Positions 44,606 through 53,433 of a stretch of 64,000 nt of DNA are shown one piece after another. The notes below the pieces were generated by a model. The model had not been told where the DNA came from, searched no databases, and saw only the letters and a program-made list of their open reading frames with translations. Positions within the stretch are counted from its first letter, which is position 1. Each line of letters begins with the position of its first letter. Source of the DNA: Chthonomonas calidirosea T49 (GTDB lineage Bacteria; Armatimonadota; Chthonomonadetes; Chthonomonadales; Chthonomonadaceae); NCBI RefSeq assembly GCF_000427095.1, contig NC_021487.1, forward strand, positions 2,439,325 to 2,503,324, given 5' to 3'. The translations under genes and the position numbers were made by a program.

Positions 44606-46308
44606 GTCGCGATATTGCCCGCCGTGAGGCATTGGGAATTTTCTTGGGCGCCGTTCTGGGAAGTTTAAGCGATGGATGTAGACGTGATCCCATTCCTAGA
44701 GCGGTGAAAACTAGCCAGCGTTTTCTCTTTCGCGACGTGGCTGCGGAAGCTGGCATAGACTTTGCACTTGGGCATACGAGCCTTACGCAGGTGAATGCCC
44801 TTGAAGCTATTGGGCATGGATGCGCTTTTTTAGATTACGACCGCGATGGTCATCTCGACGTTCTACTCGTTAGTAGCCAACGCCCTCGACTTTATCGTAA
44901 CTTAGGGAATGGACGGTTTACAGAGGTCACAGAAACAGTACTTCCCACGCCACCTCCTCATGCCCATTTTTTGGGTTGTTCCGTAGCAGACTACGACCGT
45001 GACGGCTATCCGGATATTTTGCTTACCGGCTATGGCACGCTTGCGCTTTACCATAACGAGAGCGGTAAAAAGTTCCGCGATGTAACATCGGGGTCGGGGT
45101 TAGAGGCGCATGGTCCTTATGATTGGAGCACCAGTGCCGCTTGGGCCGATATAGATGGCAGCGGCCATCTTTGCGTCTACATAGGTCGCTATGTGCGCTT
45201 TACTCCCTACAGCAAACAGCTTTGCTCCTATAGAGGTATTGATGGTTCCCCTGTCATGATGGCTTGCACGCCGGACAGTTATCCGAGCGAGCGCGGAGCG
45301 CTTTTTCGTCATGACGGTAACGGGCATTTTGTAGATATCACAGAACAGTCCGGTGTGATATCCCATGGCAATACTTTGGGATGTCTGTTTTGTGATTTCA
45401 ATAACGATGGGCTTCCCGATCTCTATCTGGCCAACGATCTTGAGCCTGCCGACCTTTTCTTAAATCTAGGAGACGGACGCTTCACCAACATTGCGGTGGC
45501 CTCTGGGACGGCTTACGGCGCTGACGCCTCCCTGCAGTCAGGGATGGGTATTGATTGGGGTGACTATGATAATGACGGACGTTTCGATCTTCTCGTGGCA
45601 AACTACGCCCAAAAGCCGAAGAGCCTGTTTCATAACGAAGGGCATAACCTCTTTACCAATCAATCCTATCCAAGTGGCATCGGGGCGGCTTCCTTATTGC
45701 CTCTTGCCTTCGGAGCCGTCTTTGTAGATTTCGATAATGATGGCCTCCTCGATATCGTTTTTACGAACGGTCATGTGGAAAGCCAGATCGAAAAGGTAGA
45801 TCCGGCTCAAACGTATCGGCAAAGCGCCCAACTGTTTCGAAATCTCGATGGAGCCCATTTCGTGGATATCAGCGCGCTGGCCGGCCCCGATTTTACGCGG
45901 CGTATCGTGGGTAGAGGCATTGCCGTAGGGGACTATGATAACGATGGACTGCTTGACCTCCTTGTTGTGGATGAAGAAGGGGGAGCTCTTCTGCTTCACA
46001 ACGAGGGGCCTTCTGCTAACCATTGGATTCGCTTCCGCTGCGTGGAGGGGGCGAAAGAGGCCTATGCGATCGGTACAAAAGTTGTCATTGAGTCTAAAAT
46101 AGGCAGGCGGATCGCAGAGGTGCGGGCGGGTGGTAGCTATCTCTCCACAAATGAGCCGGATGTCCATTTTGGTTTAGGCCAAGCGACGACCGTGGATACC
46201 GTACACATTTTTTGGCCTAACGGACAGAAGCATCTGTTTTATAAGCTGCCTGCCGACAAGCTGTACCGCATCCATCGCGAAACAAAAACCTTAGAGCCGT
46301 TATTTTAG
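44602..46308 (+). CDS. CRTAC1-family protein with VCBS/FG-GAP repeats and ASPIC/UnbV domain
   Basis: 568 residues from a TTG at 44602 that overlaps the TPR stop. The N-terminus has a twin-arginine (ARREALGIFLGAVLGSL) followed by SDGC, so it may be a Tat-exported lipoprotein. The body is a beta-propeller of FG-GAP-like repeats with calcium loops (DYDRDGHLDVLLV, DYDRDGYPDILLT, DFNNDGLPDLYLA, DYDNDGRFDLLVA, DFDNDGLLDIVFT). The C-terminal ASPIC/UnbV module follows (NHWIRFRC, GGSYLSTNEPDVHFGLGQAT, VHIFWPNGQ). Function in bacteria is not known; binding of calcium and extracellular ligands is likely. Confidence 0.9.
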   Translation: MSRDIARREALGIFLGAVLGSLSDGCRRDPIPRAVKTSQRFLFRDVAAEAGIDFALGHTSLTQVNALEAIGHGCAFLDYDRDGHLDVLLVSSQRPRLYRNLGNGRFTEVTETVLPTPPPHAHFLGCSVADYDRDGYPDILLTGYGTLALYHNESGKKFRDVTSGSGLEAHGPYDWSTSAAWADIDGSGHLCVYIGRYVRFTPYSKQLCSYRGIDGSPVMMACTPDSYPSERGALFRHDGNGHFVDITEQSGVISHGNTLGCLFCDFNNDGLPDLYLANDLEPADLFLNLGDGRFTNIAVASGTAYGADASLQSGMGIDWGDYDNDGRFDLLVANYAQKPKSLFHNEGHNLFTNQSYPSGIGAASLLPLAFGAVFVDFDNDGLLDIVFTNGHVESQIEKVDPAQTYRQSAQLFRNLDGAHFVDISALAGPDFTRRIVGRGIAVGDYDNDGLLDLLVVDEEGGALLLHNEGPSANHWIRFRCVEGAKEAYAIGTKVVIESKIGRRIAEVRAGGSYLSTNEPDVHFGLGQATTVDTVHIFWPNGQKHLFYKLPADKLYRIHRETKTLEPLF

Positions 46309-46346
46309 AAAAATAAAAGAGATATGTGCAGCACACAAGGGTATCT

Positions 46347-47159
46347 TTACCTCGTTTCCTCGCAATAGGGTAGCAGGCTATCGTACATCCGTTTGGCGGC
46401 TTCGAGTGGTGGAAGTGCCCAAAGCTCCTTGCTGAACATCTCAATGGAGTAGTAACCTTTATACCCATAACGCTCTAGGGCATCAAAAATAGCTCGAAGG
46501 TCTAAACATCCTTGCCCCGGAAGCACGCGATCGTCATTGCAATGGGAGAGTTCACCCGGCTTGTCCCGCATATCGTCTACATGCACGTGGTAAATATGAG
46601 CTACTGAGGTGGCGTTGATCTGCTCGAACTTGGTGGGGGTGCAATGGTAGTGAGCGGGGTCGAACAACACCCCAACGTTCGCCCTGCCGGTGCGCTGCAC
46701 CACCTCCACCGCCGTACGTAACGACTTCACCAAGGGAGACCAGTTGAACTCCAAACAGAGTCTCACGTCGGTATCGGCTATGGCGTCGGCCACTGTAGCA
46801 AAAGCCTCTGCAAGAACGCCGATGGGATCGGCTCCTGCATGGGTTGGACCATCGGTACCCACAACCAGGCAACAACGAGAACCCAGCTGCGCCAACAGCC
46901 GGGCGTTCTCGATGACGCGTGCATGGTTGGCCGCACGCTGCTCTCTATCGGAAAAAGCCTCTAAGCCCGTCTCAAATCCTCCAATACAGCGCAGCCTATG
47001 CCGCTGTAAGAGATGACGAAGCTCCGATACCGGGCGATCGCGAACCTGTCCTAGTGCGAACTCTACGTTCTCAAAGCCAGCTTCGGCGCAGGCCGCTAAA
47101 ATCTCCTCTAAACTGCCTCTTAACGATACCGTGTTGATAGCAAGTTGTGAACGATGCAT
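46347..47159 (-). CDS. Sugar phosphate isomerase/epimerase (TIM barrel)
   Basis: 270 residues from the ATG at 47159, which follows GAGGAAGAGGG; the longer frame to 47216 is not supported. It is of the xylose-isomerase-like family, with possible metal ligands in CLEFNW, VGVLFDPAHYH, YHVHVDDM and the C-terminal YYSIEMFSKEL. It resembles the enzyme at 4397-5233 only at family level. Convergent with the CRTAC1 gene across 38 bp; a small AT-rich hairpin (TTATTTT/AAAATAA) lies there. Substrate unknown. Confidence 0.85.
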   Translation of the reverse strand: MHRSQLAINTVSLRGSLEEILAACAEAGFENVEFALGQVRDRPVSELRHLLQRHRLRCIGGFETGLEAFSDREQRAANHARVIENARLLAQLGSRCCLVVGTDGPTHAGADPIGVLAEAFATVADAIADTDVRLCLEFNWSPLVKSLRTAVEVVQRTGRANVGVLFDPAHYHCTPTKFEQINATSVAHIYHVHVDDMRDKPGELSHCNDDRVLPGQGCLDLRAIFDALERYGYKGYYSIEMFSKELWALPPLEAAKRMYDSLLPYCEETR

Positions 47160-47755
47160 TCCCTCTTCCTCAATCGGTGTCGTACCTCGCCCAGAGCGGC
47201 GATACCGTCCGGGCACTATTTATTGTCCATATATTCATGGTGGGCAAGGTTATTTCCTCTTCAAAAGTCAACCCCATCGCCAAAATGCGAAAGGGTTTGT
47301 CCCTGATGGAAATTATTTGTTTCCTCTCGGAACCTCGAATGCTAATAGTTCACCTCCTGCTCTCAGATTCAACATCACGTGGAAGTGGCATTGGCCTCAA
47401 AGCCACAACGAACACCTTCCAACTTCTCCTGGCTCTTCCAATAGGCGCTTCGCCTTCAGGTAACAGCCCTGTGTGTTCTTATGGATGCAGGATTCGCGAG
47501 GGCAGATCGTGAAACTTCAAAATAAAATCGTGTGTGCTGGCCTAATGGAAACTTTCTTGGCCCGATTTCGGTCTTTTAAAATAGGGGGGAACGCAAAGGT
47601 TGAAAGCAGTTCTTCATGCCTTATCGAAGAGGTGGTGCTGCAACGATATCGTATTGGTTAAGGTTTATTGTTCGTGACACAAGGAAGCGACACAGATAAT
47701 CCGTAAATCCAAATCTTTTCAAAAGAGTAGTCTTAGGAGACAATCGAACCTTCTC
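47160..47755. other. Gene-poor stretch; possible pilin remnant
   Basis: About 600 bp without a convincing gene between divergent transcripts. One piece, from ATG 47285, reads MRKGLSLMEIICFL, which resembles a prepilin signal (G before LSLME, Glu at +5), but the hydrophobic helix is broken by SEPR and the frame (to 47512) has no ribosome-binding site. It may be a decayed pilin gene or chance. No tRNA or repeat seen. Confidence 0.3.
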
Positions 47756-49519
47756 ATGCAAATGCAGAGAATATCGTCTTGGTACGAACCGGAAGCGCAA
47801 GGGACTTCCTTGCATCGTGGGCAAGATCTTTCCGGTTCTTTACGACGCCCACTAACCGTGCAACAACAACAGATCACCGACAACCTCGATCAGCTTCTAG
47901 AAACCCTTCCGCCCGACATCCGCAAGTATCTCGAGCAAGAGCCGTCCTTGAACGACCTGCTAGAGATCGTAATGGACCTTGGGCGCATCCCGGAGGCTCG
48001 TTTCCCCGAAAGGGTTGTGGAGCTAGGGACAGAGCCGGTTTCTGCTCAGCAGATCGAGTACGTGGTAAGTCGTGTAGGCGCTTTCGGCAAGGATAATCGG
48101 GCCGGCATTGAACGCACCTTGCATCGCATTTCGGCCATACGCAATCGTCAGGGGCGCATTATCGGCCTTACCTGCCGAATCGGTCGGGCCGTTTTTGGCA
48201 CCATAGATATCATCCAAGATGTGGTGGAAAGCGGCAAATCCATACTGTTACTGGGGCGCCCAGGGCGGGGTAAAACCACGAAACTTCGCGAGGTGGCCCG
48301 CGTGCTCTCCTCCGAACTGAACAAGCGTGTGGTGATCGTGGACACCAGCAACGAGATCGCCGGAGATGGGGACATTCCGCACCCCGGCATCGGACGTGCG
48401 CGAAGAATGCAGGTGAGCTCTCCTGAAGAGCAGCACAACGTGATGATCGAGGCGGTGGAGAACCATATGCCGGAGGTCATCATTATTGATGAGATCGGCA
48501 CCGAGCAGGAGGCATTTGCCGCCCGAACCATTGCAGAAAGAGGGGTACAGCTCATCGGTACCGCGCACGGCAACAGCTTGGAAAACCTGCTGCTCAACCC
48601 CACCCTCTCCGATCTCGTGGGGGGTATCCATGCCGTGACGCTTTCCGACGACGAGGCACGTCGGCGCGGCACCCAGAAAACGGTTCTCGAGCGCAAAGCG
48701 CCACCAACTTTCGACGTGGTGATCGAGATCATGGATGTGGATAAGCTGGCGATCCATATGGACGTGGAGAAAACGGTGGACCGCATGCTACGCGGCATCC
48801 CACCACGTCCTGAGATACGGATACGCACTCCCGATGGTCGTATCGAGATCGTGCAGCGCTCCAACGAGTTTCAGCCCACCCTTCATGAGGTGCCCGAACC
48901 TGTAGAAGGGACAGAGGAGACTCTCTATACGATTCCACGGGTGGCTCGCAATGGCGATGCAAAAGCCGCGGCTCCCGAAAAAGGGCGCGACGGGGAGGAG
49001 ATCGCACGTCCGGCAAGGCCGCTTCCTTCCACGGTTCGCATCTTTCCCTATGGCGTGAGTCGGAGCCGACTAGATAGGGCCATAGCGGAGCTGCACGTTT
49101 CGGCCTTCATCGCTCGTGATGTAAGCGATGCCGATGCCGTGATCGCCTTGAAGGCCTCCTACAAGCGGGAGCCGGCAAAGATGCGGGAGATCGCGCAGCG
49201 ACGCCTTCCTATCTACACCATAAAGAGCAACACCTACGCGCAAATAGCGGGCTGTTTGCGTGAGATTTTCCGCATGGGGAACGGCGGAATGGGGCCTGAA
49301 GAGCTCGAAGAGGAGTTCGATATGGAAAATGCGGCGCTTCAAGAAGCGCGGGAGGCCATCGAGATCGTGAAACAGACCCACACAGCGGTGGAGCTGTCTC
49401 CGGCAAGTCCCCAAATACGTCGTCTACAGCATCTCCTTGCGGAACGATACCAGCTAGCTTCTGAGAGCGTAGGGGTTGAACCGCAGCGCCGTGTGCGCAT
49501 CCTGCCTATCGGCGCGTGA
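47756..49519 (+). CDS. SpoIIIAA/Ycf45-type ATPase with R3H domain
   Basis: 587 residues. The AAA-type ATPase core is like SpoIIIAA and cyanobacterial/plastid Ycf45: Walker A in [20 protein letters not shown] (about residue 165), Walker B in [20 protein letters not shown], and [20 protein letters not shown]. The C-terminus has the single-stranded nucleic acid-binding R3H motif ([20 protein letters not shown]). The function is not established; a role with RNA or ssDNA is likely. ATG at 47756 has AGGAG about 18 bases upstream, so the second Met (47762) is equally possible. The tmk gene follows after 8 bp. Confidence 0.85.
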   Translation: MQMQRISSWYEPEAQGTSLHRGQDLSGSLRRPLTVQQQQITDNLDQLLETLPPDIRKYLEQEPSLNDLLEIVMDLGRIPEARFPERVVELGTEPVSAQQIEYVVSRVGAFGKDNRAGIERTLHRISAIRNRQGRIIGLTCRIGRAVFGTIDIIQDVVESGKSILLLGRPGRGKTTKLREVARVLSSELNKRVVIVDTSNEIAGDGDIPHPGIGRARRMQVSSPEEQHNVMIEAVENHMPEVIIIDEIGTEQEAFAARTIAERGVQLIGTAHGNSLENLLLNPTLSDLVGGIHAVTLSDDEARRRGTQKTVLERKAPPTFDVVIEIMDVDKLAIHMDVEKTVDRMLRGIPPRPEIRIRTPDGRIEIVQRSNEFQPTLHEVPEPVEGTEETLYTIPRVARNGDAKAAAPEKGRDGEEIARPARPLPSTVRIFPYGVSRSRLDRAIAELHVSAFIARDVSDADAVIALKASYKREPAKMREIAQRRLPIYTIKSNTYAQIAGCLREIFRMGNGGMGPEELEEEFDMENAALQEAREAIEIVKQTHTAVELSPASPQIRRLQHLLAERYQLASESVGVEPQRRVRILPIGA

Positions 49520-49527
49520 GTCTCACC

Positions 49528-50169
49528 ATGCTGTCCAACGGCCGGCTCATTACGTTTGAAGGGATTGATGGCGCAGGAAAGAGCACGCAGCTCTCTCTCC
49601 TGCGCCAAGTGCTACAGCAGAAAGGTTATGAGGTGTTGGTAACCCGCGAACCAGGCGGGGATGCCGTCGGCGAGGAGGTGCGACGTCTCTTACTGCAGCA
49701 ATGCATGGTTCCTCGCGCCGAACTCCTGCTATTTCTCGCCTCTCGCGCCCAAAACACCGAGGTCGTTATTCGCCCCGCCCTTGCTTCTGGTATCATAGTT
49801 TTGTGCGACCGCTACATCGATTCGAGTGTGGCCTATCAAGGCTATGGCAGAGACCTCCATCCAGAGACCATAGAGCAGCTCAACAACTTCGCTACGAACT
49901 CGCTTGTGCCCGACCTTACCATACTGCTCGATCTGCCGCCGGAGATCGGCTTGGAGCGCCAAACGCAGAAAAATCGCATGGAGGAAGCAGGCCTAACGTT
50001 CCTACAGCGTGTTCGCGAAGGGTATCTGCTGTTGGCACAAAAGTATCCTGAGCGCATCCGCACCCTCGACGCCCGTCGGCCTCCCGAGGAGATACATCGG
50101 GAAGTATGCACACTTGTTTTCGAGCTATTGGCCGGTCGCACCATGGAAACACGAGGTAGCAAAGTATGA
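49528..50169 (+). CDS. tmk: Thymidylate kinase
   Basis: 213 residues from the ATG at 49528 (a GTG at 49516, overlapping the previous stop, is also possible). P-loop RLITFEGIDGAGKSTQLSLL, the DR(Y/H) motif in CDRYIDSSVAYQGYGR, and the lid segment TQKNRMEEAGLTFLQRVREG. It converts dTMP to dTDP with ATP. Overlaps the c-di-AMP receptor gene by four bases, a linkage that is conserved in Firmicutes. Confidence 0.94.
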   Translation: MLSNGRLITFEGIDGAGKSTQLSLLRQVLQQKGYEVLVTREPGGDAVGEEVRRLLLQQCMVPRAELLLFLASRAQNTEVVIRPALASGIIVLCDRYIDSSVAYQGYGRDLHPETIEQLNNFATNSLVPDLTILLDLPPEIGLERQTQKNRMEEAGLTFLQRVREGYLLLAQKYPERIRTLDARRPPEEIHREVCTLVFELLAGRTMETRGSKV

Positions 50170-50495
50170 AATTGGTTATTACGGTTGTCCACGATCGTGA
50201 TAAGAATCGAATTACCGAGGCGCTTCTGCGCAACGGCTTTCAATTTACCAAGATTGCCAGCACAGGCGGGTTTCTTCGAGAAGGCAACGTAACACTGCTG
50301 ATCGGTGTCGAGTCCAAAGATGTAGATAAAGTCATTGATGTGATCGGGGAGAGCTGCAAAACACGGGAGCAGTTTGTTAACGTGCTTCCCCCCGATGCGG
50401 CGCCCGTAGGCACCTTTATGCCGAGCCCAGTAAAGGTGTTGGTAGGCGGTGCGGTCTGTTTTGTGCTCGATGTCGAACGTTTTGAACGTTTTTAA
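50166..50495 (+). CDS. darA: Cyclic di-AMP receptor DarA/PstA (PII-like, DUF970)
   Basis: 109 residues, the standard length. The PII-like fold family is diagnostic from MKLVITVVHDRDKNRITEAL, FTKIASTGGFLREGNVTLLI and VGGAVCFVLDVERFERF, where TGGFL contacts c-di-AMP in the Bacillus and Staphylococcus proteins. It implies that the cell makes c-di-AMP. The target is unknown. The overlap with tmk (ATGA) suggests translational coupling. Confidence 0.92.
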   Translation: MKLVITVVHDRDKNRITEALLRNGFQFTKIASTGGFLREGNVTLLIGVESKDVDKVIDVIGESCKTREQFVNVLPPDAAPVGTFMPSPVKVLVGGAVCFVLDVERFERF

Positions 50496-50510
50496 GAGGA
50501 GGTCACGACA

Positions 50511-50981
50511 TTGGCGTTACCTGAGACCATTGCCACTGCTTGTAAACCGCTCTTCGATGCCGTACCTTTGGAGCAGGCCATGCCCCATCTGTTAGGCAGT
50601 CATCCACATCATACCGAACTCGTAGAACAGGTGCTTCAGCGGCCGGCTCTGCAAAACCGCCCCGATCTGGCTGCAGGGCTTTGGCTCTACGTGGATGATC
50701 TGCAGCGTTGTCACGCCATCTGCCAAAACCTTCCCGACCCCACTGGCGCCTTCTGGCATGGCATTATGCATCGGCGAGAGGGTGATTTCTCCAACAGTCA
50801 CTACTGGATGCGTCGGGCGGCCTCTCACCCTCTGCTTCGGGAGCGACCGGAGTTAAAACCTGCTGAGTTTGTTGACCTCGTCGCTAGGGCAGGTGGAAGG
50901 GATGTTCCCGAGCTTGTAGCCCATCAACGTGCTGAGTGGCTGGCTCTGTTTGAATGGTGTGCTCAGAACCCCCTGCGCTAG
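50511..50981 (+). CDS. Conserved protein of unknown function
   Basis: 156 residues from a TTG start with a strong AGGAGGT eight bases upstream. Mostly helical; the segment ending FWHGIMHRREGDFSNSHYWM is similar to hypothetical proteins in Acidobacteriota and Planctomycetota. His and Trp residues cluster there, suggesting a ligand site. No membrane segment. It takes the place that yaaR or holB holds after darA in Firmicutes, but I see no similarity with either. Confidence 0.65.
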   Translation: MALPETIATACKPLFDAVPLEQAMPHLLGSHPHHTELVEQVLQRPALQNRPDLAAGLWLYVDDLQRCHAICQNLPDPTGAFWHGIMHRREGDFSNSHYWMRRAASHPLLRERPELKPAEFVDLVARAGGRDVPELVAHQRAEWLALFEWCAQNPLR

Positions 50982-51069
50982 CACGTTGCGCTCCTTTCTG
51001 GTGGGCAATCTTGTCCGCGTTCTCAGGCAAGATACCCACGTTCCTAAATAGTGGCCTAAATTCTCCCCT

Positions 51070-51096
51070 GAAAACAGGTCATCCCCTTACCGATAA
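51070..51096 (+). promoter_or_regulatory. Sigma-28-like promoter of flhA
   Basis: GAAA (51070-51073), exactly 15 bp, ACCGATAA (51089-51096); 10 of 12 bases match TAAA-N15-GCCGATAA. It ends 58 bp before the flhA start. Confidence 0.5.
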
Positions 51097-51154
51097 TGAA
51101 AGATAGACCACCTTAGGGTCTCTTTCAGGCTCAATAGGAGATGACAGCGATAGG

Positions 51155-53275
51155 ATGACCTCGGCCCCCTCTTCACTCTCACAAGGTTTTGCTTCTTTCC
51201 TCCAGCGGATCACGCGCAGTGCCGATATGGTACTGGCCATTCTGTTCATTTTGGTGCTCGGCATGCTCATCGTGCCGCTGCCTGAATGGCTGCTGGACCT
51301 GCTCTTGGTGGTGGATATCGGAGGCTCTGCCCTTATTCTCTTGTCAGCCTTCTACACGGTAGAGCCGCTTCAGTTCAGCATCTTTCCGTCGCTACTGCTG
51401 ATCATGACGCTCTTTCGCTTGGCTCTCGATGTGGCCGCCACGAAACTGATTTTGGGTACCGGCCATGCCGGTGAGGTGATCTCGGCTTTCGGAAAGTTCG
51501 TGGTGGGTGGCAACTACATTGTGGGCATTATCGCTTTTCTAATTCTTGTGGTGGTGCAGTTTGTGGTGATCACCAACGGTGCTGGGCGCGTGGCGGAAGT
51601 GGCCGCCCGTTTTACTTTGGATGCCATGCCCGGCAAACAGATGGCCATTGATGCCGACCTCAATGCGGGGCTGATCAACGAGGAGCAGGCGAAAGAACGA
51701 CGGAAGCAGATCGAGCTAGAGGCCGATTTTTATGGGGCAATGGACGGTGCGAGCAAGTTTGTGCGAGGCGATGCCATCGCCGCTATCTTGATCATTATCA
51801 TCAATATTGTAGGTGGGTTTGCTTTGGGGTTGAGCCGTGGAGGCGACGTGATGAGTGTTCTGCAGTCCTATACCCTACTCACCATTGGTGAAGGACTCGT
51901 CAGCCAAATTCCTGCACTCTTGATCTCCACCGCGACAGGCCTCATCGTCACACGGGCTGGCTCTGAAAAACCGATCGCTCAGGCCTTTTTCCAGCAGCTG
52001 TTTCAAGGCACACGCCCTCTCATCCTTGTCTCCGGTCTAATGGCTCTGTTGGCGTTATTACCGGGCTTTCCTAAGCTTCAACTGCTCTTCTTGGCGGCGG
52101 CTGCCGGCGGTGGCGCTCTCTTCTTAACGCGGCGCGCGGAGGAAGAGCAGAAACGCGCGCTGAAAGAGAGCGAGAAGCAGAAGCTTGCCGCTAGCGCCGC
52201 CCCCAAAGGGCCGGAGGCCGTGCTGCCGCTTTTGAATGTAGAGACCATCGAGCTGGAACTCGGCAGCGGGCTGGTGCCTTTAGCGCTTCCAGAGGAGGGC
52301 GGCGACTTGGCAGATCGGATAGGAGGGGTGCGCAAGCAGATCGCTATGGAGCTTGGGATTGTACTGCCAACCGTTCGTATTCGAGACAATCTCCAGCTGC
52401 GCCCCAATCAATACCAAATTAAGATCAAGGGCGCACCGGTAGCGAGCCATGAGCTGCTCTTAGGCTACATTTTGGCTTTGGATACGGGCATGGTGCGTCA
52501 GCAGTTCGAGGGCATTCCCACCACAGAGCCGGCCATGGGGACGCCTGCCATCTGGATCAATCGGTCGCTCAAAGATCGCGCTGAGCTGGCCGGTTACATC
52601 ACCGTAGATCCGGCTACGGTGCTTGTAACCCATCTTACGGAGGTCATCAAAGCTCACGCGGCCGAGTTGCTCACGCGCCAAGAGACCCAAAAGCTCGTTG
52701 ATCAGGTACGAAAACGCGATGAGGCCGTTGTAAACGAGTTGATTCCTAACGTTCTAACTCTGGGAGAGGTGCAGAAGGTGCTGCAAAGCCTCTTGAAGGA
52801 GCGGGTAGGCATTCGTGACCTCACCACCATTTTGGAGACGCTGGCCGATTACGCTCCTCGCACACGCGATATTGACGCTTTGAACGAGTTTGTGCGGGGG
52901 GCGCTTGCGCGGCAGATCTGCCGACAGTATCAGGATGAGGACGGTGTGCTGCGGGTTATCACACTGGCCGCCTCTTTAGAACAGGAGTTGCGAGGTGCCG
53001 TTCAGCCTACCCCGACCGGCCTTATGCTCGCCATCGATCCTCACCTCGCTCAAGCTCTCTTACGGAGTTTGAAGGAGCAGATGGACCAGGCTTCTGAGGA
53101 GGGGCATGTGCCGGTTTTGCTCTGTTCGGGCCAGATCCGTCTGCCTTTAAAGAGGCTGATCGAACGCAGCCTGCCTCACTTGGCCGTTTTGGCTTACACC
53201 GAGATCGTGCCAGGCGTTGATGTGGAAGTTGTGGGCACCGTTGATGTGACTCTTAGTCTCAGTGGAACTACATAG
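51155..53275 (+). CDS. flhA: Flagellar export gate protein FlhA
   Basis: 706 residues. Eight transmembrane helices occupy residues about 25-330, with the FHIPEP signature part FRLALDVAATKLIL, and GRVAEVAARFTLDAMPGKQM, AIDADLNAG. The cytoplasmic domain (about 360-700) has NQYQIKIKGAPVASHELLLG and the ring-forming segments VRKRDEAVVNELIPNVLTLG and LTTILETLADYAPRTRD. It forms the nonameric export gate for rod, hook and filament proteins. The gene is alone here: flhB, fliP, fliQ and fliR are not in the window. Confidence 0.95.
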   Translation: MTSAPSSLSQGFASFLQRITRSADMVLAILFILVLGMLIVPLPEWLLDLLLVVDIGGSALILLSAFYTVEPLQFSIFPSLLLIMTLFRLALDVAATKLILGTGHAGEVISAFGKFVVGGNYIVGIIAFLILVVVQFVVITNGAGRVAEVAARFTLDAMPGKQMAIDADLNAGLINEEQAKERRKQIELEADFYGAMDGASKFVRGDAIAAILIIIINIVGGFALGLSRGGDVMSVLQSYTLLTIGEGLVSQIPALLISTATGLIVTRAGSEKPIAQAFFQQLFQGTRPLILVSGLMALLALLPGFPKLQLLFLAAAAGGGALFLTRRAEEEQKRALKESEKQKLAASAAPKGPEAVLPLLNVETIELELGSGLVPLALPEEGGDLADRIGGVRKQIAMELGIVLPTVRIRDNLQLRPNQYQIKIKGAPVASHELLLGYILALDTGMVRQQFEGIPTTEPAMGTPAIWINRSLKDRAELAGYITVDPATVLVTHLTEVIKAHAAELLTRQETQKLVDQVRKRDEAVVNELIPNVLTLGEVQKVLQSLLKERVGIRDLTTILETLADYAPRTRDIDALNEFVRGALARQICRQYQDEDGVLRVITLAASLEQELRGAVQPTPTGLMLAIDPHLAQALLRSLKEQMDQASEEGHVPVLLCSGQIRLPLKRLIERSLPHLAVLAYTEIVPGVDVEVVGTVDVTLSLSGTT

Positions 53276-53390
53276 CGACCCATCTATGAAGTGGGAGGCG
53301 TCAGGACAATAGATAGAATAGAAGAGATTTGGGCTTGAGCTTGGAAGCCGAATGCAGCATAGCTTCTGAAGTCGGTTTGAAACATTAAGG

Positions 53391-53396
53391 TATAAT
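53391..53396 (+). promoter_or_regulatory. -10 element of uvrA
   Basis: TATAAT in the GGTATAAT context, 38 bp before the chosen ATG. No clear -35 at 17 bp. No SOS box of the CGAAC-N4-GTTCG or CTGT-N8-ACAG type is obvious. Confidence 0.5.
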
Positions 53397-53433
53397 GCGC
53401 CTGTGAATCGTTGCCACAGGGAGTTGCTTGAGG

